64,000 bases of DNA from Arthrobacter sp. AL12. GTDB taxonomy: Bacteria; Actinomycetota; Actinomycetes; Actinomycetales; Micrococcaceae. The DNA is taken from NCBI RefSeq assembly GCF_029960645.1, contig NZ_JASBQY010000006.1, positions 142,890-206,889 of the forward strand, in the 5' to 3' direction. How positions within the stretch are numbered: the stretch's first letter is position 1; every line of letters starts with the position of its first letter. A program made the position numbers and the translations under genes. The notes below the pieces were generated by a model. That model ran no database searches. It worked only from the letters and a program-made list of their open reading frames with translations, and had not been told where the DNA came from. Positions 42,800 to 51,550 of the stretch are shown piece after piece.

Positions 42800-44188
42800 G
42801 TGAGTGATCGCCCCGATATCTTCACTGTTGGTGAACTGCGTGCCTCCGGCCACGTCCACAAGGACCTGCGCCGCGAAATCCGCGACAACCTGCTCGCCGC
42901 GCTCTCCGCCGGCCGCGACCCGTGGCCCGGGATGTTTGGCTTCAGCCGGACCGTGCTGCCCCAGCTCGAACGCGCCCTGCTCGCCGGGCACGACGTCGTC
43001 CTGCTCGGCGAACGCGGTCAGGGCAAGACCCGTCTGCTTCGCACCCTGGCCGGGCTGCTGGACGAGTGGTCGCCGGTGATCGAGGACTCGGAACTGAACG
43101 AACACCCCTATGAACCCATCACCGAGCACTCCCGCGCCCTGGTCCTCACCGAGGGGGACCGGCTGCGGGTGGCATGGCGGCACCGCTCCGAACGGTACGT
43201 CGAAAAGCTCGCGACGCCGGACACCTCCGTCGCGGACCTGATCGGCGACGTCGACCCGATGCGGGTGGCCGAGGGCCGCCGCCTGGGCGACCCGGAAACC
43301 ATCCACTACGGCCTGGTCCCACGCTCCAACCGCGGCATCATCGCCATCAACGAACTGCCCGACCTCGCCGAGCGGATCCAGGTCTCGATGCTCAACGTGA
43401 TGGAGGAACGCGACATACAGATCCGCGGCTACGTGCTGCGGCTGCCGCTGGACGTCCTCGTCGTCGCGTCCGCGAACCCGGAGGACTACACGAACCGCGG
43501 CCGGATCATCACACCCCTGCGGGACCGCTTCGGCGCCGAGATCCGCACGCACTACCCGATCGAGCTGGACGACGAGATCGCCGTCATCCGCCAGGAAGGC
43601 CACCTGGTGGCCGGCGTCCCGCCCGTCATCCTGGAGATCTTGGCCCGCTACACCCGGGCGCTGCGGCAATCCCCGGCGGTCAACCAGACCTCCGGTGTGT
43701 CCGCGCGGTTCGGCATCGCCGGCGCCGAAACCGTCGCCGCCGCGGCCCTGCGCCGGGCGAGCGTGCGCGGGGAGGACGAGGCCGTCGCCCGGATCATCGA
43801 CCTGGACGCCGCCGTGGAAGTCCTCGCCGGGAAGATTGAGTTCGAATCGGGGGAGGAAGGGCGGGAACAGGACATCCTGGACCACCTCCTGCGCGTGGCA
43901 ACCGCGGAAGCCGAGCGGGCGCACTTCCACGGCATCGACATGGGCCCGCTCGTGGCGGCGCTGGACGGCCGCACCTCGGTGACCACCGGGGAACTCGTCA
44001 CCGCGCGGGAGTTCCTCGAAAACCTCCCGGCCCTCAACGGATCGCGCCTCTACGACCAGATCACCGAGCGGCTGGGCGCGACCAGCGACGGGCAGCGGGC
44101 CGCCGCCGTCGAACTGGCACTGGAAGGTCTCTACCTCGCCCGGCGGATCTCCAAGGAGTCCGACGACGAGACAACGATCTACGGGTAA
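42800..44188 (+). CDS. MoxR/ChlI-like AAA+ ATPase
   Basis: A 462-residue AAA+ protein from GTG 42800. Walker A is LLGERGQGKTRLL (about residue 72). A long insert with WRHRSERYVEKLATPDTSVADLIGDVDPM precedes Walker B IIAINELPDLAERIQ. Sensor 1 is VVASANPEDYTNRGRIITPLRDRFGAEI. These fit the magnesium-chelatase I/MoxR clade. The next gene, 23 bp on, encodes a VWA-domain protein. MoxR-VWA pairs act as chaperone-like machines that activate or insert metal into client enzymes; the client is not identifiable here. Confidence 0.9.
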   Translation: MSDRPDIFTVGELRASGHVHKDLRREIRDNLLAALSAGRDPWPGMFGFSRTVLPQLERALLAGHDVVLLGERGQGKTRLLRTLAGLLDEWSPVIEDSELNEHPYEPITEHSRALVLTEGDRLRVAWRHRSERYVEKLATPDTSVADLIGDVDPMRVAEGRRLGDPETIHYGLVPRSNRGIIAINELPDLAERIQVSMLNVMEERDIQIRGYVLRLPLDVLVVASANPEDYTNRGRIITPLRDRFGAEIRTHYPIELDDEIAVIRQEGHLVAGVPPVILEILARYTRALRQSPAVNQTSGVSARFGIAGAETVAAAALRRASVRGEDEAVARIIDLDAAVEVLAGKIEFESGEEGREQDILDHLLRVATAEAERAHFHGIDMGPLVAALDGRTSVTTGELVTAREFLENLPALNGSRLYDQITERLGATSDGQRAAAVELALEGLYLARRISKESDDETTIYG

Positions 44189-44211
44189 GCAGGCCAACTA
44201 CAGGAGGGCCC

Positions 44212-46215
44212 ATGAGCGTTCACAACCGGTCCCGCTACGGCCGGTACACCGGAGGGCCGGATCCGCTCGCCCCGCCGGTGGACCTTGCGGAGGCGCTGGA
44301 CGCCATCGCCGAGGACGTCATGGCCGGCTACTCGCCCCGGCACGCCCTGCAGGAGTACCTGCGCCGCGGCGGCCGCAGCCGGGAAGGGCTCGACGACCTC
44401 GCCGGCCGGGTCCAGCAGCGGCGCAGTGACCTGCTGGGCCGCCACCGGCTGGACGGCACGCTCAACGAGGTCCAAAAGCTGCTCGACACCGCGGTGCTGG
44501 AGGAGCGCAAGCAGCTCGCCCGCGACGCGATGATGGACAACACCGACCGCGCCCTCCGGGAGATGCAGCTGCAGAACCTGCCCAAATCAACGGCCGCGGC
44601 GGTCAACGAACTGGCCTCCTACGACTGGCAGTCCAGCACCGCGAGGGAAGCCTACGAGCGGATCAAGGACCTGCTGGGCCGCGAACTCCTGGACCAGCGG
44701 TTCGCCGGCATGAAACAGGCACTCGAGAGCGCCACGGACGAGGACCGCGCGGCCGTGAGCGGGATGCTGCAGGACCTCAACGAACTCCTCGACAAACACC
44801 GGCGCGGCGAGGACACCGACGCGGACTTTCAGGAGTTCATGGCCCGGCACGGCGACTTCTTCCCGGAGAACCCGCAGTCCGTCGAGGAGCTGATCGACGC
44901 ACTGGCCCAGCGCGCCGCCGCCGCCCAGCGGCTCCTGCGCTCCATGTCCGCCGAGCAGCGCGAGGAGCTGATGCAGCTCTCCGCCCAGGCGTTCGGCTCA
45001 CCCGAACTCATGACCCAGCTCGGGCAGCTCGACGACAGCCTGCGCGCCCTGCGCCCCGGCGAGGACTGGACCGGCTCCGAACGCTTCGAGGGGGAGGAAG
45101 GACTCGGACTGGGAGATGGCACCGGCGTGCTGCAGGACCTCGCCGAACTGGACGAACTCGCCGAACAGCTCTCCCAGTCCTACAACGGCTCACGCCTGGA
45201 CGACCTGGACCTGGACGCCCTCGCCCGCCAGCTCGGACAGGACGCGGCGGTGACCGCCCGCACCCTCGCGGAAATCGAACGGGCCATGCACGACGGCGGC
45301 TTCCTCCGGCGCGGTGCCGACGGCGACCTCCGGCTCTCACCGCAGGCCATGCGGCGGCTCGGCAGGTCGCTGCTGCGGGACACCGCCAAACAGCTCTCCG
45401 GCCGGCAGGGCCGCCGGGACACGCGGGTGGCCGGGGCGGCCGGGGAGCAGACCGGCTCCAGCCGCCAGTGGGAGTTCGGCGACGCCGAGCCGTGGGACGT
45501 CACCCGGACCATCACCAACGCGATCCGCCGCACCATCGCCGACGGCGGCGATCCGCGCCGCGGCTTGCGCCTGGCCGTGGGGGACATCGAGGTGACGGAG
45601 ACGGAGGCGCGCACGCAGGCCGCCGTCGCCCTGCTGGTCGACGTGTCCTTCTCGATGGCGGCCGAGGGGCGCTGGGTGCCGATGAAACGCACCGCGCTCG
45701 CCCTGCACCACCTCGTTTCCACGAAGTTCCGCGGCGACCGGCTGCAGCTGATCACGTTCGGCCGCTACGCGCAGTCCATGGACATCGGCGAACTCACGGC
45801 CCTGCCGGCCCTGCGGGAGCAGGGCACCAACCTGCACCACGGGCTGCTGCTGGCCGGCCGGTTCTTCCGCCAGCACCCGTCGATGCAGCCCGTCCTGCTG
45901 GTGGTGACCGACGGCGAACCCACCGCGCACCTGCTGCCCGACGGCGAGTCGTGGTTCGGATATCCGCCGGATGCGGAGACCATCCGCGTCACGGTGGCCG
46001 AGCTGGACCGGCTCGGGCGGGCCGGCACGCAGGCCACGTACTTCCGGCTCGGCGATGACCCGGGACTGGCACGGTTCGTCCTGACGATGGCCCGCCGGAT
46101 CGACGGCCGCGTGGTCGCGCCCGAGGCCGGAGACCTGGGTGCCGCCGTGGTGGGGGAATACCTCCGCGCCCACTTCCGCGGACGCCCCTACGACGACGCC
46201 GACTGGGCCCAGTAG
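44212..46215 (+). CDS. VWA-domain protein (CoxE-like partner of the MoxR ATPase)
   Basis: A 667-residue cytosolic protein with AGGAGGG before the ATG. Residues 1-400 are helical and charged (e.g. LAEALDAIAEDVMAGYSP, LARQLGQDAAVTARTLAEIE). The VWA domain begins near 470 with the MIDAS motif LLVDVSFSMAAEG (DxSxS), then QGTNLHHGLLLAGRFF (Thr position) and LLVVTDGEPTAHL (Asp). Metal-ion-dependent adhesion chemistry should be intact. Probably forms a complex with the preceding ATPase. Confidence 0.88.
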   Translation: MSVHNRSRYGRYTGGPDPLAPPVDLAEALDAIAEDVMAGYSPRHALQEYLRRGGRSREGLDDLAGRVQQRRSDLLGRHRLDGTLNEVQKLLDTAVLEERKQLARDAMMDNTDRALREMQLQNLPKSTAAAVNELASYDWQSSTAREAYERIKDLLGRELLDQRFAGMKQALESATDEDRAAVSGMLQDLNELLDKHRRGEDTDADFQEFMARHGDFFPENPQSVEELIDALAQRAAAAQRLLRSMSAEQREELMQLSAQAFGSPELMTQLGQLDDSLRALRPGEDWTGSERFEGEEGLGLGDGTGVLQDLAELDELAEQLSQSYNGSRLDDLDLDALARQLGQDAAVTARTLAEIERAMHDGGFLRRGADGDLRLSPQAMRRLGRSLLRDTAKQLSGRQGRRDTRVAGAAGEQTGSSRQWEFGDAEPWDVTRTITNAIRRTIADGGDPRRGLRLAVGDIEVTETEARTQAAVALLVDVSFSMAAEGRWVPMKRTALALHHLVSTKFRGDRLQLITFGRYAQSMDIGELTALPALREQGTNLHHGLLLAGRFFRQHPSMQPVLLVVTDGEPTAHLLPDGESWFGYPPDAETIRVTVAELDRLGRAGTQATYFRLGDDPGLARFVLTMARRIDGRVVAPEAGDLGAAVVGEYLRAHFRGRPYDDADWAQ

Positions 46216-46269
46216 AGTTCCCGTTCGAGGGCCGGATTGTATTGCGGGAGACGGAAGGCGGGGCTCTGC

Positions 46270-47154
46270 ATGGCGGAAATGCCACCAGCCACGACGGAAG
46301 TGAATGACGCCGTCGTCGAGTGCCTCGTCCGGCAGCAGCGGCCCGATCTCGTCGATCGTCCGCTCGTCCGGGTCGCGAATGGCTGGGACAACGCGACCTT
46401 CCGGCTCGGCAACGACCTGGCCGTCCGGCTGCCGCGCAGGGCGGAGGCCGTGCCGCTGATACTTCATGAGCAGCGCTACCTTCCCGATATAGGCCGCCGC
46501 TCCCCGGTGCCGGTTCCTGTCCCCGTCCATGCCGGCCGGCCGACGTCGGACTTTCCCTTCCCGTGGAGCATCGTGCGGTGGGTCCCCGGAGCCGGTGCGG
46601 ACGACGTCGGCCCTGCCGGCCGTGGGCAAGCCGCTGAAGGTCTGGCCGATTTCCTCCTCGCCCTCCACGTGCCAGCCGAAACAGGTGTCCCGGTGAATCC
46701 TTTCCGCGGCGTGCCGCTGCTGGATCGTGACGCTTCGGTGGTGGAACGGCTCGGGGACCGCGAACGCTACCCGCAGGCAGCAGCGCTGAGAGCGGTGTGG
46801 GAGCAGACCTGTAGTGCTAAAGCCTGGGACCGTCCGCCGATGATGCTCCACGGGGACCTTCACCCGGGCAATGTGCTGCTGACGGTCGACGGCTCGCTGG
46901 CTGGCGTCATCGATTTCGGCGACGTCGGGGCAGGGGACCCGGCCGTCGATCTTGCGGTGGGATGGCTCATGTTCGACGCCGCCGCCCGCCACCGCTTTAT
47001 GGACGCCTTGGGCCCCGCAGCGGAAGGGGACACCTGGATGAGGGCCCGGGGCTGGGCTCTCATCCTTTCCACCGCGCTGCTGAGCAACTCCGACGACAAC
47101 CCGCGGATGTTCTCCGTGGGGGAGTTCGGGATCAAGCAGGTCCTGGAAGGCTGA
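46270..47154 (+). CDS. APH-fold phosphotransferase (aminoglycoside phosphotransferase family)
   Basis: A 294-residue kinase-fold protein. The N-lobe is GWDNATFRLGNDLAVRLPRRAEAV with the nucleotide-binding Lys position replaced by Arg. The catalytic loop is MMLHGDLHPGNVLLT (HxDxxxxN) and the metal motif is VIDFGDVGAGDPAVDLA (DxD-like). Members phosphorylate aminoglycosides, macrolides or small metabolites, and resistance cannot be claimed from sequence. Start 46270 (MAEMPPATTEV) follows GGAAGG at some distance; a TTG at 46237 would add 11 residues. Confidence 0.85.
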   Translation: MAEMPPATTEVNDAVVECLVRQQRPDLVDRPLVRVANGWDNATFRLGNDLAVRLPRRAEAVPLILHEQRYLPDIGRRSPVPVPVPVHAGRPTSDFPFPWSIVRWVPGAGADDVGPAGRGQAAEGLADFLLALHVPAETGVPVNPFRGVPLLDRDASVVERLGDRERYPQAAALRAVWEQTCSAKAWDRPPMMLHGDLHPGNVLLTVDGSLAGVIDFGDVGAGDPAVDLAVGWLMFDAAARHRFMDALGPAAEGDTWMRARGWALILSTALLSNSDDNPRMFSVGEFGIKQVLEG

Positions 47155-47282
47155 CCCAGGGCAACACTGGCAGGGCCTCACCCAGCCCCACCACGCCAAT
47201 GATCCTTCCCGGTTCACCTGCCAGCAACCAACACGCCCTCCGGCGTTCTCCCGCGACCAGCAGTCTTTTCACGCACCCTTTT

Positions 47283-47308
47283 GCCCGGCACGTCCCCATG
47301 TGCCGGGC
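47283..47308. terminator. Hairpin between the APH-like and phosphodiesterase genes
   Basis: GCCCGGCAC (47283-47291) and GTGCCGGGC (47300-47308) pair around an 8-base loop, about 130 bp after the APH-like stop and 30 bp before the next start. Confidence 0.6.
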
Positions 47309-47338
47309 GGAGAATCCCCTGTATCTAAGGAGTACTCC

Positions 47339-48196
47339 TTGTTCGTGAAAAGCACCCTCGCCGCCGTCGCCCTCCTTGCCTCCCTGGCCGGGACGGTAGC
47401 AGCCCCTGCCCAGGCGGAGGCGACCAAGCCGGCTCCCGTCGTCGTCGGCCAGCCGCTCGCCCAGGCGCATGCGCACAACGACTATGAGCATGACCGTCCC
47501 CTGTTCGATGCGCTGGGCCATGGCTTCACCAGTGTGGAAGCGGACGTGTGGCTGGTGGACGGCGAGCTGCTGGTTGGCCACGACCTGGAGGATGTCCGGC
47601 CCGGCGTTACGCTCGAGAGCCTCTACCTCGATCCGCTCCAGGATCTGGTCCGCGGCCAGGGCCACAGCGTCTACCCGAATTGGGATGGCAGCCTGCAGCT
47701 TCTGATCGACATCAAGAGCGACGGCGAATCCACCTACGCCGCAATCGAGCAGGAACTGGCCGAGCACCGCGACATCATGAGCCGCTACAGCCACGGCGCC
47801 ACCAAGACTGGCCCGGTCACCGCAGTCGTCAGCGGAAACCGCCCGCTGGCCACCATGCAGGCACAGGAGAAGCGCTTCAGCTTCTACGATGGCCGCTCCG
47901 CAGACCTCACCTCCGGAAAGCCTGCCGGGCTGATGCCGCTGGTCAGCGACAACTGGACCAAGCTCTTCACCTGGCAGGGCGTGGGCCCCATGCCGGAGGC
48001 CGAGCGCGCCAAACTGGGCGCCCATGTGGCCGAGGCGCACGCCAATGGCTACCGCGTCCGCTTCTGGGCCACCCCGGACATGCCCGGCACCGCACGCGAA
48101 GCCGTCTGGAACGAACTCTCCGACGCCGGCGTGGACCACATCAACACCGACGACCTCGCCGCACTGCAGCAGTTCCTGACCGCCCGCGGGGCCTAG
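47339..48196 (+). CDS. Secreted PI-PLC/GDPD-like phosphodiesterase
   Basis: A 285-residue exported protein. A Sec signal occupies residues 1-27 (VKSTLAAVALLASLAGTVAAPAQA). The catalytic domain has the TIM-barrel marks AHAHNDYEHDRPLFDALGHGF, SVEADVWLVDGELLVGHD (Glu, Asp, second His) and LLIDIKSDGE, as in phosphatidylinositol-specific phospholipase C-like and glycerophosphodiesterase proteins. TTG 47339 is the chosen start, 6 bases after AAGGAG; GTG 47345 is the alternative. It is followed 37 bp later by a second secreted phosphoesterase. Confidence 0.82.
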   Translation: MFVKSTLAAVALLASLAGTVAAPAQAEATKPAPVVVGQPLAQAHAHNDYEHDRPLFDALGHGFTSVEADVWLVDGELLVGHDLEDVRPGVTLESLYLDPLQDLVRGQGHSVYPNWDGSLQLLIDIKSDGESTYAAIEQELAEHRDIMSRYSHGATKTGPVTAVVSGNRPLATMQAQEKRFSFYDGRSADLTSGKPAGLMPLVSDNWTKLFTWQGVGPMPEAERAKLGAHVAEAHANGYRVRFWATPDMPGTAREAVWNELSDAGVDHINTDDLAALQQFLTARGA

Positions 48197-48233
48197 CCCC
48201 AGCCCCTACCCCGCAACGAAGAGGAACACCGTC

Positions 48234-49274
48234 ATGCCCTCAACGACCATCAAAACGACGACGGCGGTAGCCGTCCTCGCGCTCGGCCTCCTTGCGTCCC
48301 AGCCCGCCACCGCCGCCGACAACACCGCCGACAGCCAGGCGTTCACGTTCGGCGTGATCGGCGACATCCCCTACGGCGAGGCCGAGATCGCGAAGTTCCC
48401 CGCCCGCATCCAGGACATCAACGCCGACAGCGCGCTGAAGTTTGTCACGCACGTGGGCGACATCAAGAACGGCTCCTCGGTCTGCTCGGACGAGTACTTC
48501 GAGAACATCCGCACGCAGTTCGACACCTTCGAGCACCCGCTGGTCTTCACCCCGGGCGACAACGAATGGGTGGACTGCCACCGCACGAACAACGGGGCGT
48601 ACAACCCCTTGGAACGACTCGACAAGCTGCGGGATGTCTTCTTCGACGAGCCCGGCAAGACCCTGGGCGCCACCATGCCGGTCAAGACCCAGGCGGACCT
48701 CGGTCTGCCGGAAAACGTCCGCTTCACCCAGAACCGGGTGGCGTTTTCCGTGCTGAATATCCAGGGCAGCAACAACTCGCTGCAGCCGTGGACCGGCCTG
48801 GGCGAAACCACGGCCACGCCCGGGCAGTTGGACGAAGTTGAGTTCCGCACGGACGCCGTTCTGGCACAGATCCGCAACACCTTCGCCGACGCCGGACGCC
48901 GCAACGACCGTGCCGTGGTCCTGATGACCCAGGCCGACATGTTCGACCCGTCCCTGCTCGCCGCCGCAACCGCCAACCCGGACACCGTGTCCGGTTTCCG
49001 CGAAATCGTGCAGGCCATCATCGAGGAAACCAACAGCTTCGACGCCCCGGTTTACCTCATCAACGGCGACAGCCACGTCTTCGCTGAGAACCAGCCACTC
49101 GCGGAGGGCTCACCCTGGCTGGACATCTACGGCCAGCCCGCCGCCGATCTCCTGCAGCGCATCACCGTGGACGGATCCGCCAACGCCACCAACTACGTCA
49201 GGTTCACCGTCGCCGGCAACAGGGCCGGTGGCGCGGACGTTCTGGCCTGGGAAAAGGTCCCCTTCAGCCAGTAG
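48234..49274 (+). CDS. Secreted metallophosphoesterase
   Basis: A 346-residue protein with a signal peptide (TTTAVAVLALGLLASQPATAA, cleavage near residue 28). A calcineurin-like fold follows: GVIGDIPYGEAE (first Asp), THVGDIKNGSSVCSDEYF (GDxxxG-type), FTPGDNEWVDCHR (GDNE, metal and catalytic) and a late LINGDSHVFAEN (GxxH-like). Together with the preceding gene it may release phosphate from phosphodiesters and then monoesters outside the cell. No PhoB-type box was recognised upstream. Confidence 0.85.
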   Translation: MPSTTIKTTTAVAVLALGLLASQPATAADNTADSQAFTFGVIGDIPYGEAEIAKFPARIQDINADSALKFVTHVGDIKNGSSVCSDEYFENIRTQFDTFEHPLVFTPGDNEWVDCHRTNNGAYNPLERLDKLRDVFFDEPGKTLGATMPVKTQADLGLPENVRFTQNRVAFSVLNIQGSNNSLQPWTGLGETTATPGQLDEVEFRTDAVLAQIRNTFADAGRRNDRAVVLMTQADMFDPSLLAAATANPDTVSGFREIVQAIIEETNSFDAPVYLINGDSHVFAENQPLAEGSPWLDIYGQPAADLLQRITVDGSANATNYVRFTVAGNRAGGADVLAWEKVPFSQ

Positions 49275-49287
49275 GTACCGGAGGGAA

Positions 49288-49321
49288 GCGGACGACGGCG
49301 GGAGGTCCCGCCGTCGTCCGC
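49288..49321. terminator. Perfect 16-bp-stem hairpin between convergent genes
   Basis: GCGGACGACGGCGGGA (49288-49303) and TCCCGCCGTCGTCCGC (49306-49321) are perfect complements. They separate the metallophosphoesterase gene from the convergent small gene, which starts its stop codon at 49322. Confidence 0.88.
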
Positions 49322-49582
49322 CTAAGGCTCAACGAGCGTCAGGATTGTTTCCGGACGGACACCGTCAAATTTCATGGCTTCGGCCGCCTCCGGGGACTCC
49401 ATGATCCGCTGGAATGTTTCCATGTCGGGGACCTGGACGATCAGACCTACGCGGTGGCTTTTCGCCGGGTCGATAAACGTTCGAACCGTGATGCCCAGCG
49501 GCCCGAAGACCTGTTCCCTTTTTGGTGAGCTGAGCCAGTGCTCAACGTCGTCGACTTCGTGGAAGACCATTAATGTTGGCAT
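49322..49582 (-). CDS. Small alpha/beta-barrel-like protein, unknown function
   Basis: An 86-residue protein (MPTLMVFHEVDDVEHWL.. VPDMETFQRIMESPEAAEAM.. ETILTLVEP). The pattern of strand, helix, strands, helix, strand suggests a ferredoxin-like dimeric alpha/beta barrel fold, as in DUF1330 or antibiotic-biosynthesis monooxygenase-like proteins. No catalytic motif is visible. Monocistronic. Confidence 0.75.
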   Translation of the reverse strand: MPTLMVFHEVDDVEHWLSSPKREQVFGPLGITVRTFIDPAKSHRVGLIVQVPDMETFQRIMESPEAAEAMKFDGVRPETILTLVEP

Positions 49583-49909
49583 CGTTGCCTCCGCTTTCTG
49601 GGGTGGTGCCAGGAGCCGGGCTGGTCAAGGGGCCGCGTCGGGACATCCTGATCACGCTGAACGTACCACGGCCTCAAAGGCCGCGGTAGCGGGAAAAATC
49701 GACAGTCCGGCACCTCGCAAAGCGGCCAGTCGAGAGGCTAGGAAAGGTGCGCCCGGTCGGCCATCAGCGCGCTGTCCTAGATGTCTGACAGGGCCGGAGG
49801 CGGCGCCTCGGGCACGGTGCCCGAACGCTTCGTTCGGGGATCAAAATCCCGTCGGGGCTGGGTGAAAAAAGTGTCGGTTACACAGCTGCTCGCGTGCCAG
49901 AATCCTCAC
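49583..49909. other. 327-bp gap upstream of the K+ channel gene
   Basis: No gene recognised. A short GC hairpin-rich stretch near 49800-49860 superficially resembles a tRNA end but lacks tRNA structure. Confidence 0.45.
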
Positions 49910-50689
49910 ATGACCAACGAACGCAGTGAACTGAAGAGCGTCGGATACGAGATCTTTATCGGTATCCTTTCGATCCTGTCGATCGTCAATCTCGTGCTCT
50001 TGAATGTTGTGCAGGAGAAGTCGCTCGACACCGTTCTGACGGTGATGAACGCCCTTTTCAGCGTGATCTTCGTCGCCGACTTTCTCTACCGGATCGTCAC
50101 CGCGCCGTCGGCGGGCGCCTATTTCTTCCGGCACTTCGGCTGGGCTGACCTGCTGGCCAGCGTGCCTTTGGCGCAGTTCAAGATCCTCCGCGTCTTCCGG
50201 CTGGTCCGGGTGTACCGCCTGCTCCGCGCTGGCGGCATCCGCGCGGTCGGCCGCGCCCTGGTCAACGACCGGGCCGGCAGCTCCCTGTACATTCTGCTGC
50301 TCATGGGCATTTTCGTGCTGGAATTCGGAAGCCTCACGATCCTCGGCGTCGAGCAGGGCGCCCCGGGTGCCAACATCAGGACCGCCTCCGACGCCATCTG
50401 GTACACGATCGTCACGATCTCAACAGTCGGATACGGTGATCTCTATCCGGTCACCGAGGCGGGCCGGCTGATCGGGACAGGCATCATCATCGTCGGTGTC
50501 GGGATCTTCGGCACCTTCACCGGCTACCTGGCCAACTTCTTCCTCTCTCCGAAGAAGAAGTCCTCCGCACCGCCCGCCAATGAGGCTGGCTCGGGGACCG
50601 CGACGGTCGCAGGTCTCCGCCGGAGCCTCGAAGAGTCCGAAGCAAAGCTGGCCGAGATCAGAAAGCTCCTGGCCGGGCCAACCCAGTGA
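49910..50689 (+). CDS. Voltage-gated-type potassium channel
   Basis: A 259-residue six-helix channel subunit. S1-S3 cover residues about 13-85. An S4-like arginine repeat is visible in ILRVFRLVRVYRLLRAGGIR. The pore helix and selectivity filter read ASDAIWYTIVTISTVGYGDLYP (TVGYGD near residue 170), and S6 is GTGIIIVGVGIFGTFTGYLANFF. A C-terminal helix (LRRSLEESEAKLAEIRKLL) may form a coiled coil. ATG 49910 (MTNERSELK) is used; upstream in-frame sequence looks non-coding. Confidence 0.92.
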   Translation: MTNERSELKSVGYEIFIGILSILSIVNLVLLNVVQEKSLDTVLTVMNALFSVIFVADFLYRIVTAPSAGAYFFRHFGWADLLASVPLAQFKILRVFRLVRVYRLLRAGGIRAVGRALVNDRAGSSLYILLLMGIFVLEFGSLTILGVEQGAPGANIRTASDAIWYTIVTISTVGYGDLYPVTEAGRLIGTGIIIVGVGIFGTFTGYLANFFLSPKKKSSAPPANEAGSGTATVAGLRRSLEESEAKLAEIRKLLAGPTQ

Positions 50690-50792
50690 ACGTCAGCCGG
50701 CTCGGGATCTCGGCGGGCACTCAGGGGAGCGCGTCCGCGCCGGGCGTTGTCGTGTGCGACGAGTTGTACGATCCTGGGGGCGTCCGCCAGGT

Positions 50793-51122
50793 TCATTCCT
50801 GGGCGCTGAGGCTCCAGTGGGCTCGGATGGCCTCAGCAATTGGGCCGGCGGTGACGTCGACCCGGAAAGCAACGGGCGCGGTCCCCGTCTCTTCGATGAC
50901 CGAGTCACGGTAGACGCGGCCGCAGGAGGGGCACAGGGTGTACAGATCCTCATCAGCAGGCCATTCCGCCAGCCCCGCGGGGACCGGGCTGCTGTCTCCG
51001 ATGTAGACGGGAACGCCCTGTGAGTTGGCCTGAATCAACCCGTCCTTGCTGACGGTGTTGCCGCACACGCAGGTGATGGTGGTGACATCATGATCGATGA
51101 CATCGGCGGTTTCAGAGTCCAT
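50793..51122 (-). CDS. Zinc-ribbon-like small protein, unknown function
   Basis: A 109-residue protein with two CxxC-type knuckles, ITCVCGNTVSKDG and TLCPSCGRVYRDS, about 45 residues apart, suggesting one zinc ribbon. GAAGGTCATC precedes the ATG at 51122. The C-terminus (VAFRVDVTAGPIAEAIRAHW) is a strand-helix. Convergent with the K+ channel gene. No family recognised. Confidence 0.75.
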   Translation of the reverse strand: MDSETADVIDHDVTTITCVCGNTVSKDGLIQANSQGVPVYIGDSSPVPAGLAEWPADEDLYTLCPSCGRVYRDSVIEETGTAPVAFRVDVTAGPIAEAIRAHWSLSAQE

Positions 51123-51457
51123 GATGACCTTCCCGGCGCTGGAAAAGACGTTCTGGTATTAGCTTATGCCTGCCGATCCGTGGCCGCACTGGAACTAGGT
51201 AACGTCAGGTGGCATGGCAGCGGCACCTGCCGCAGTGATTGGCCTAACTTCACGAGGTCTTCTGTCGGCACCAGAGGCCACCTTCTGCAGGTGTGGGATA
51301 TTGAACCACCGCTCCCGGTTGCCTTTCACCCGCTTTGGGTGATGACTGCCCCGGCGTGGAGCGCTAGATTGGCGAACGTGTGATTGACCGGCCTGTATCG
51401 CTTGTGAGACCTCACTTATGGCCAGCCGTGTGTCGGATGGCCAGCGGAAGGAGAGGG
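51123..51457. other. 335-bp gap upstream of the ClC-GAD operon
   Basis: No gene seen. It separates the divergent zinc-ribbon gene from the leader ORF and should contain the operon promoter; no clear boxes were recognised. Confidence 0.45.
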
Positions 51458-51550
51458 ATGCTCAACGGTTACCACGGGCGCACCGAACCCGTTCCCCGCG
51501 TGATGTTCTGCTCGTTGATCGTCGGTGACTCGCGGGGTTGCCGGCAATGA
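51458..51550 (+). CDS. 30-codon leader ORF coupled to the ClC gene
   Basis: ATG 51458 has a strong ribosome site (AAGGAGAGGG). It reads MLNGYHGRTEPVPRV then MFCSLIVGDSRGCRQ and stops at TGA 51548-51550, overlapping the ClC ATG (51547) as ATGA. The ClC start itself has a poor ribosome site, so translation may depend on this leader. No known regulatory peptide is recognised. Confidence 0.5.
   Translation: MLNGYHGRTEPVPRVMFCSLIVGDSRGCRQ

Noticed and set aside
49815..49862. tRNA-like string near GGGATCAAAATCCCGTCGGGG
   Set aside because: It lacks the GTTC T-loop and no acceptor, D or anticodon stems can be folded around it.
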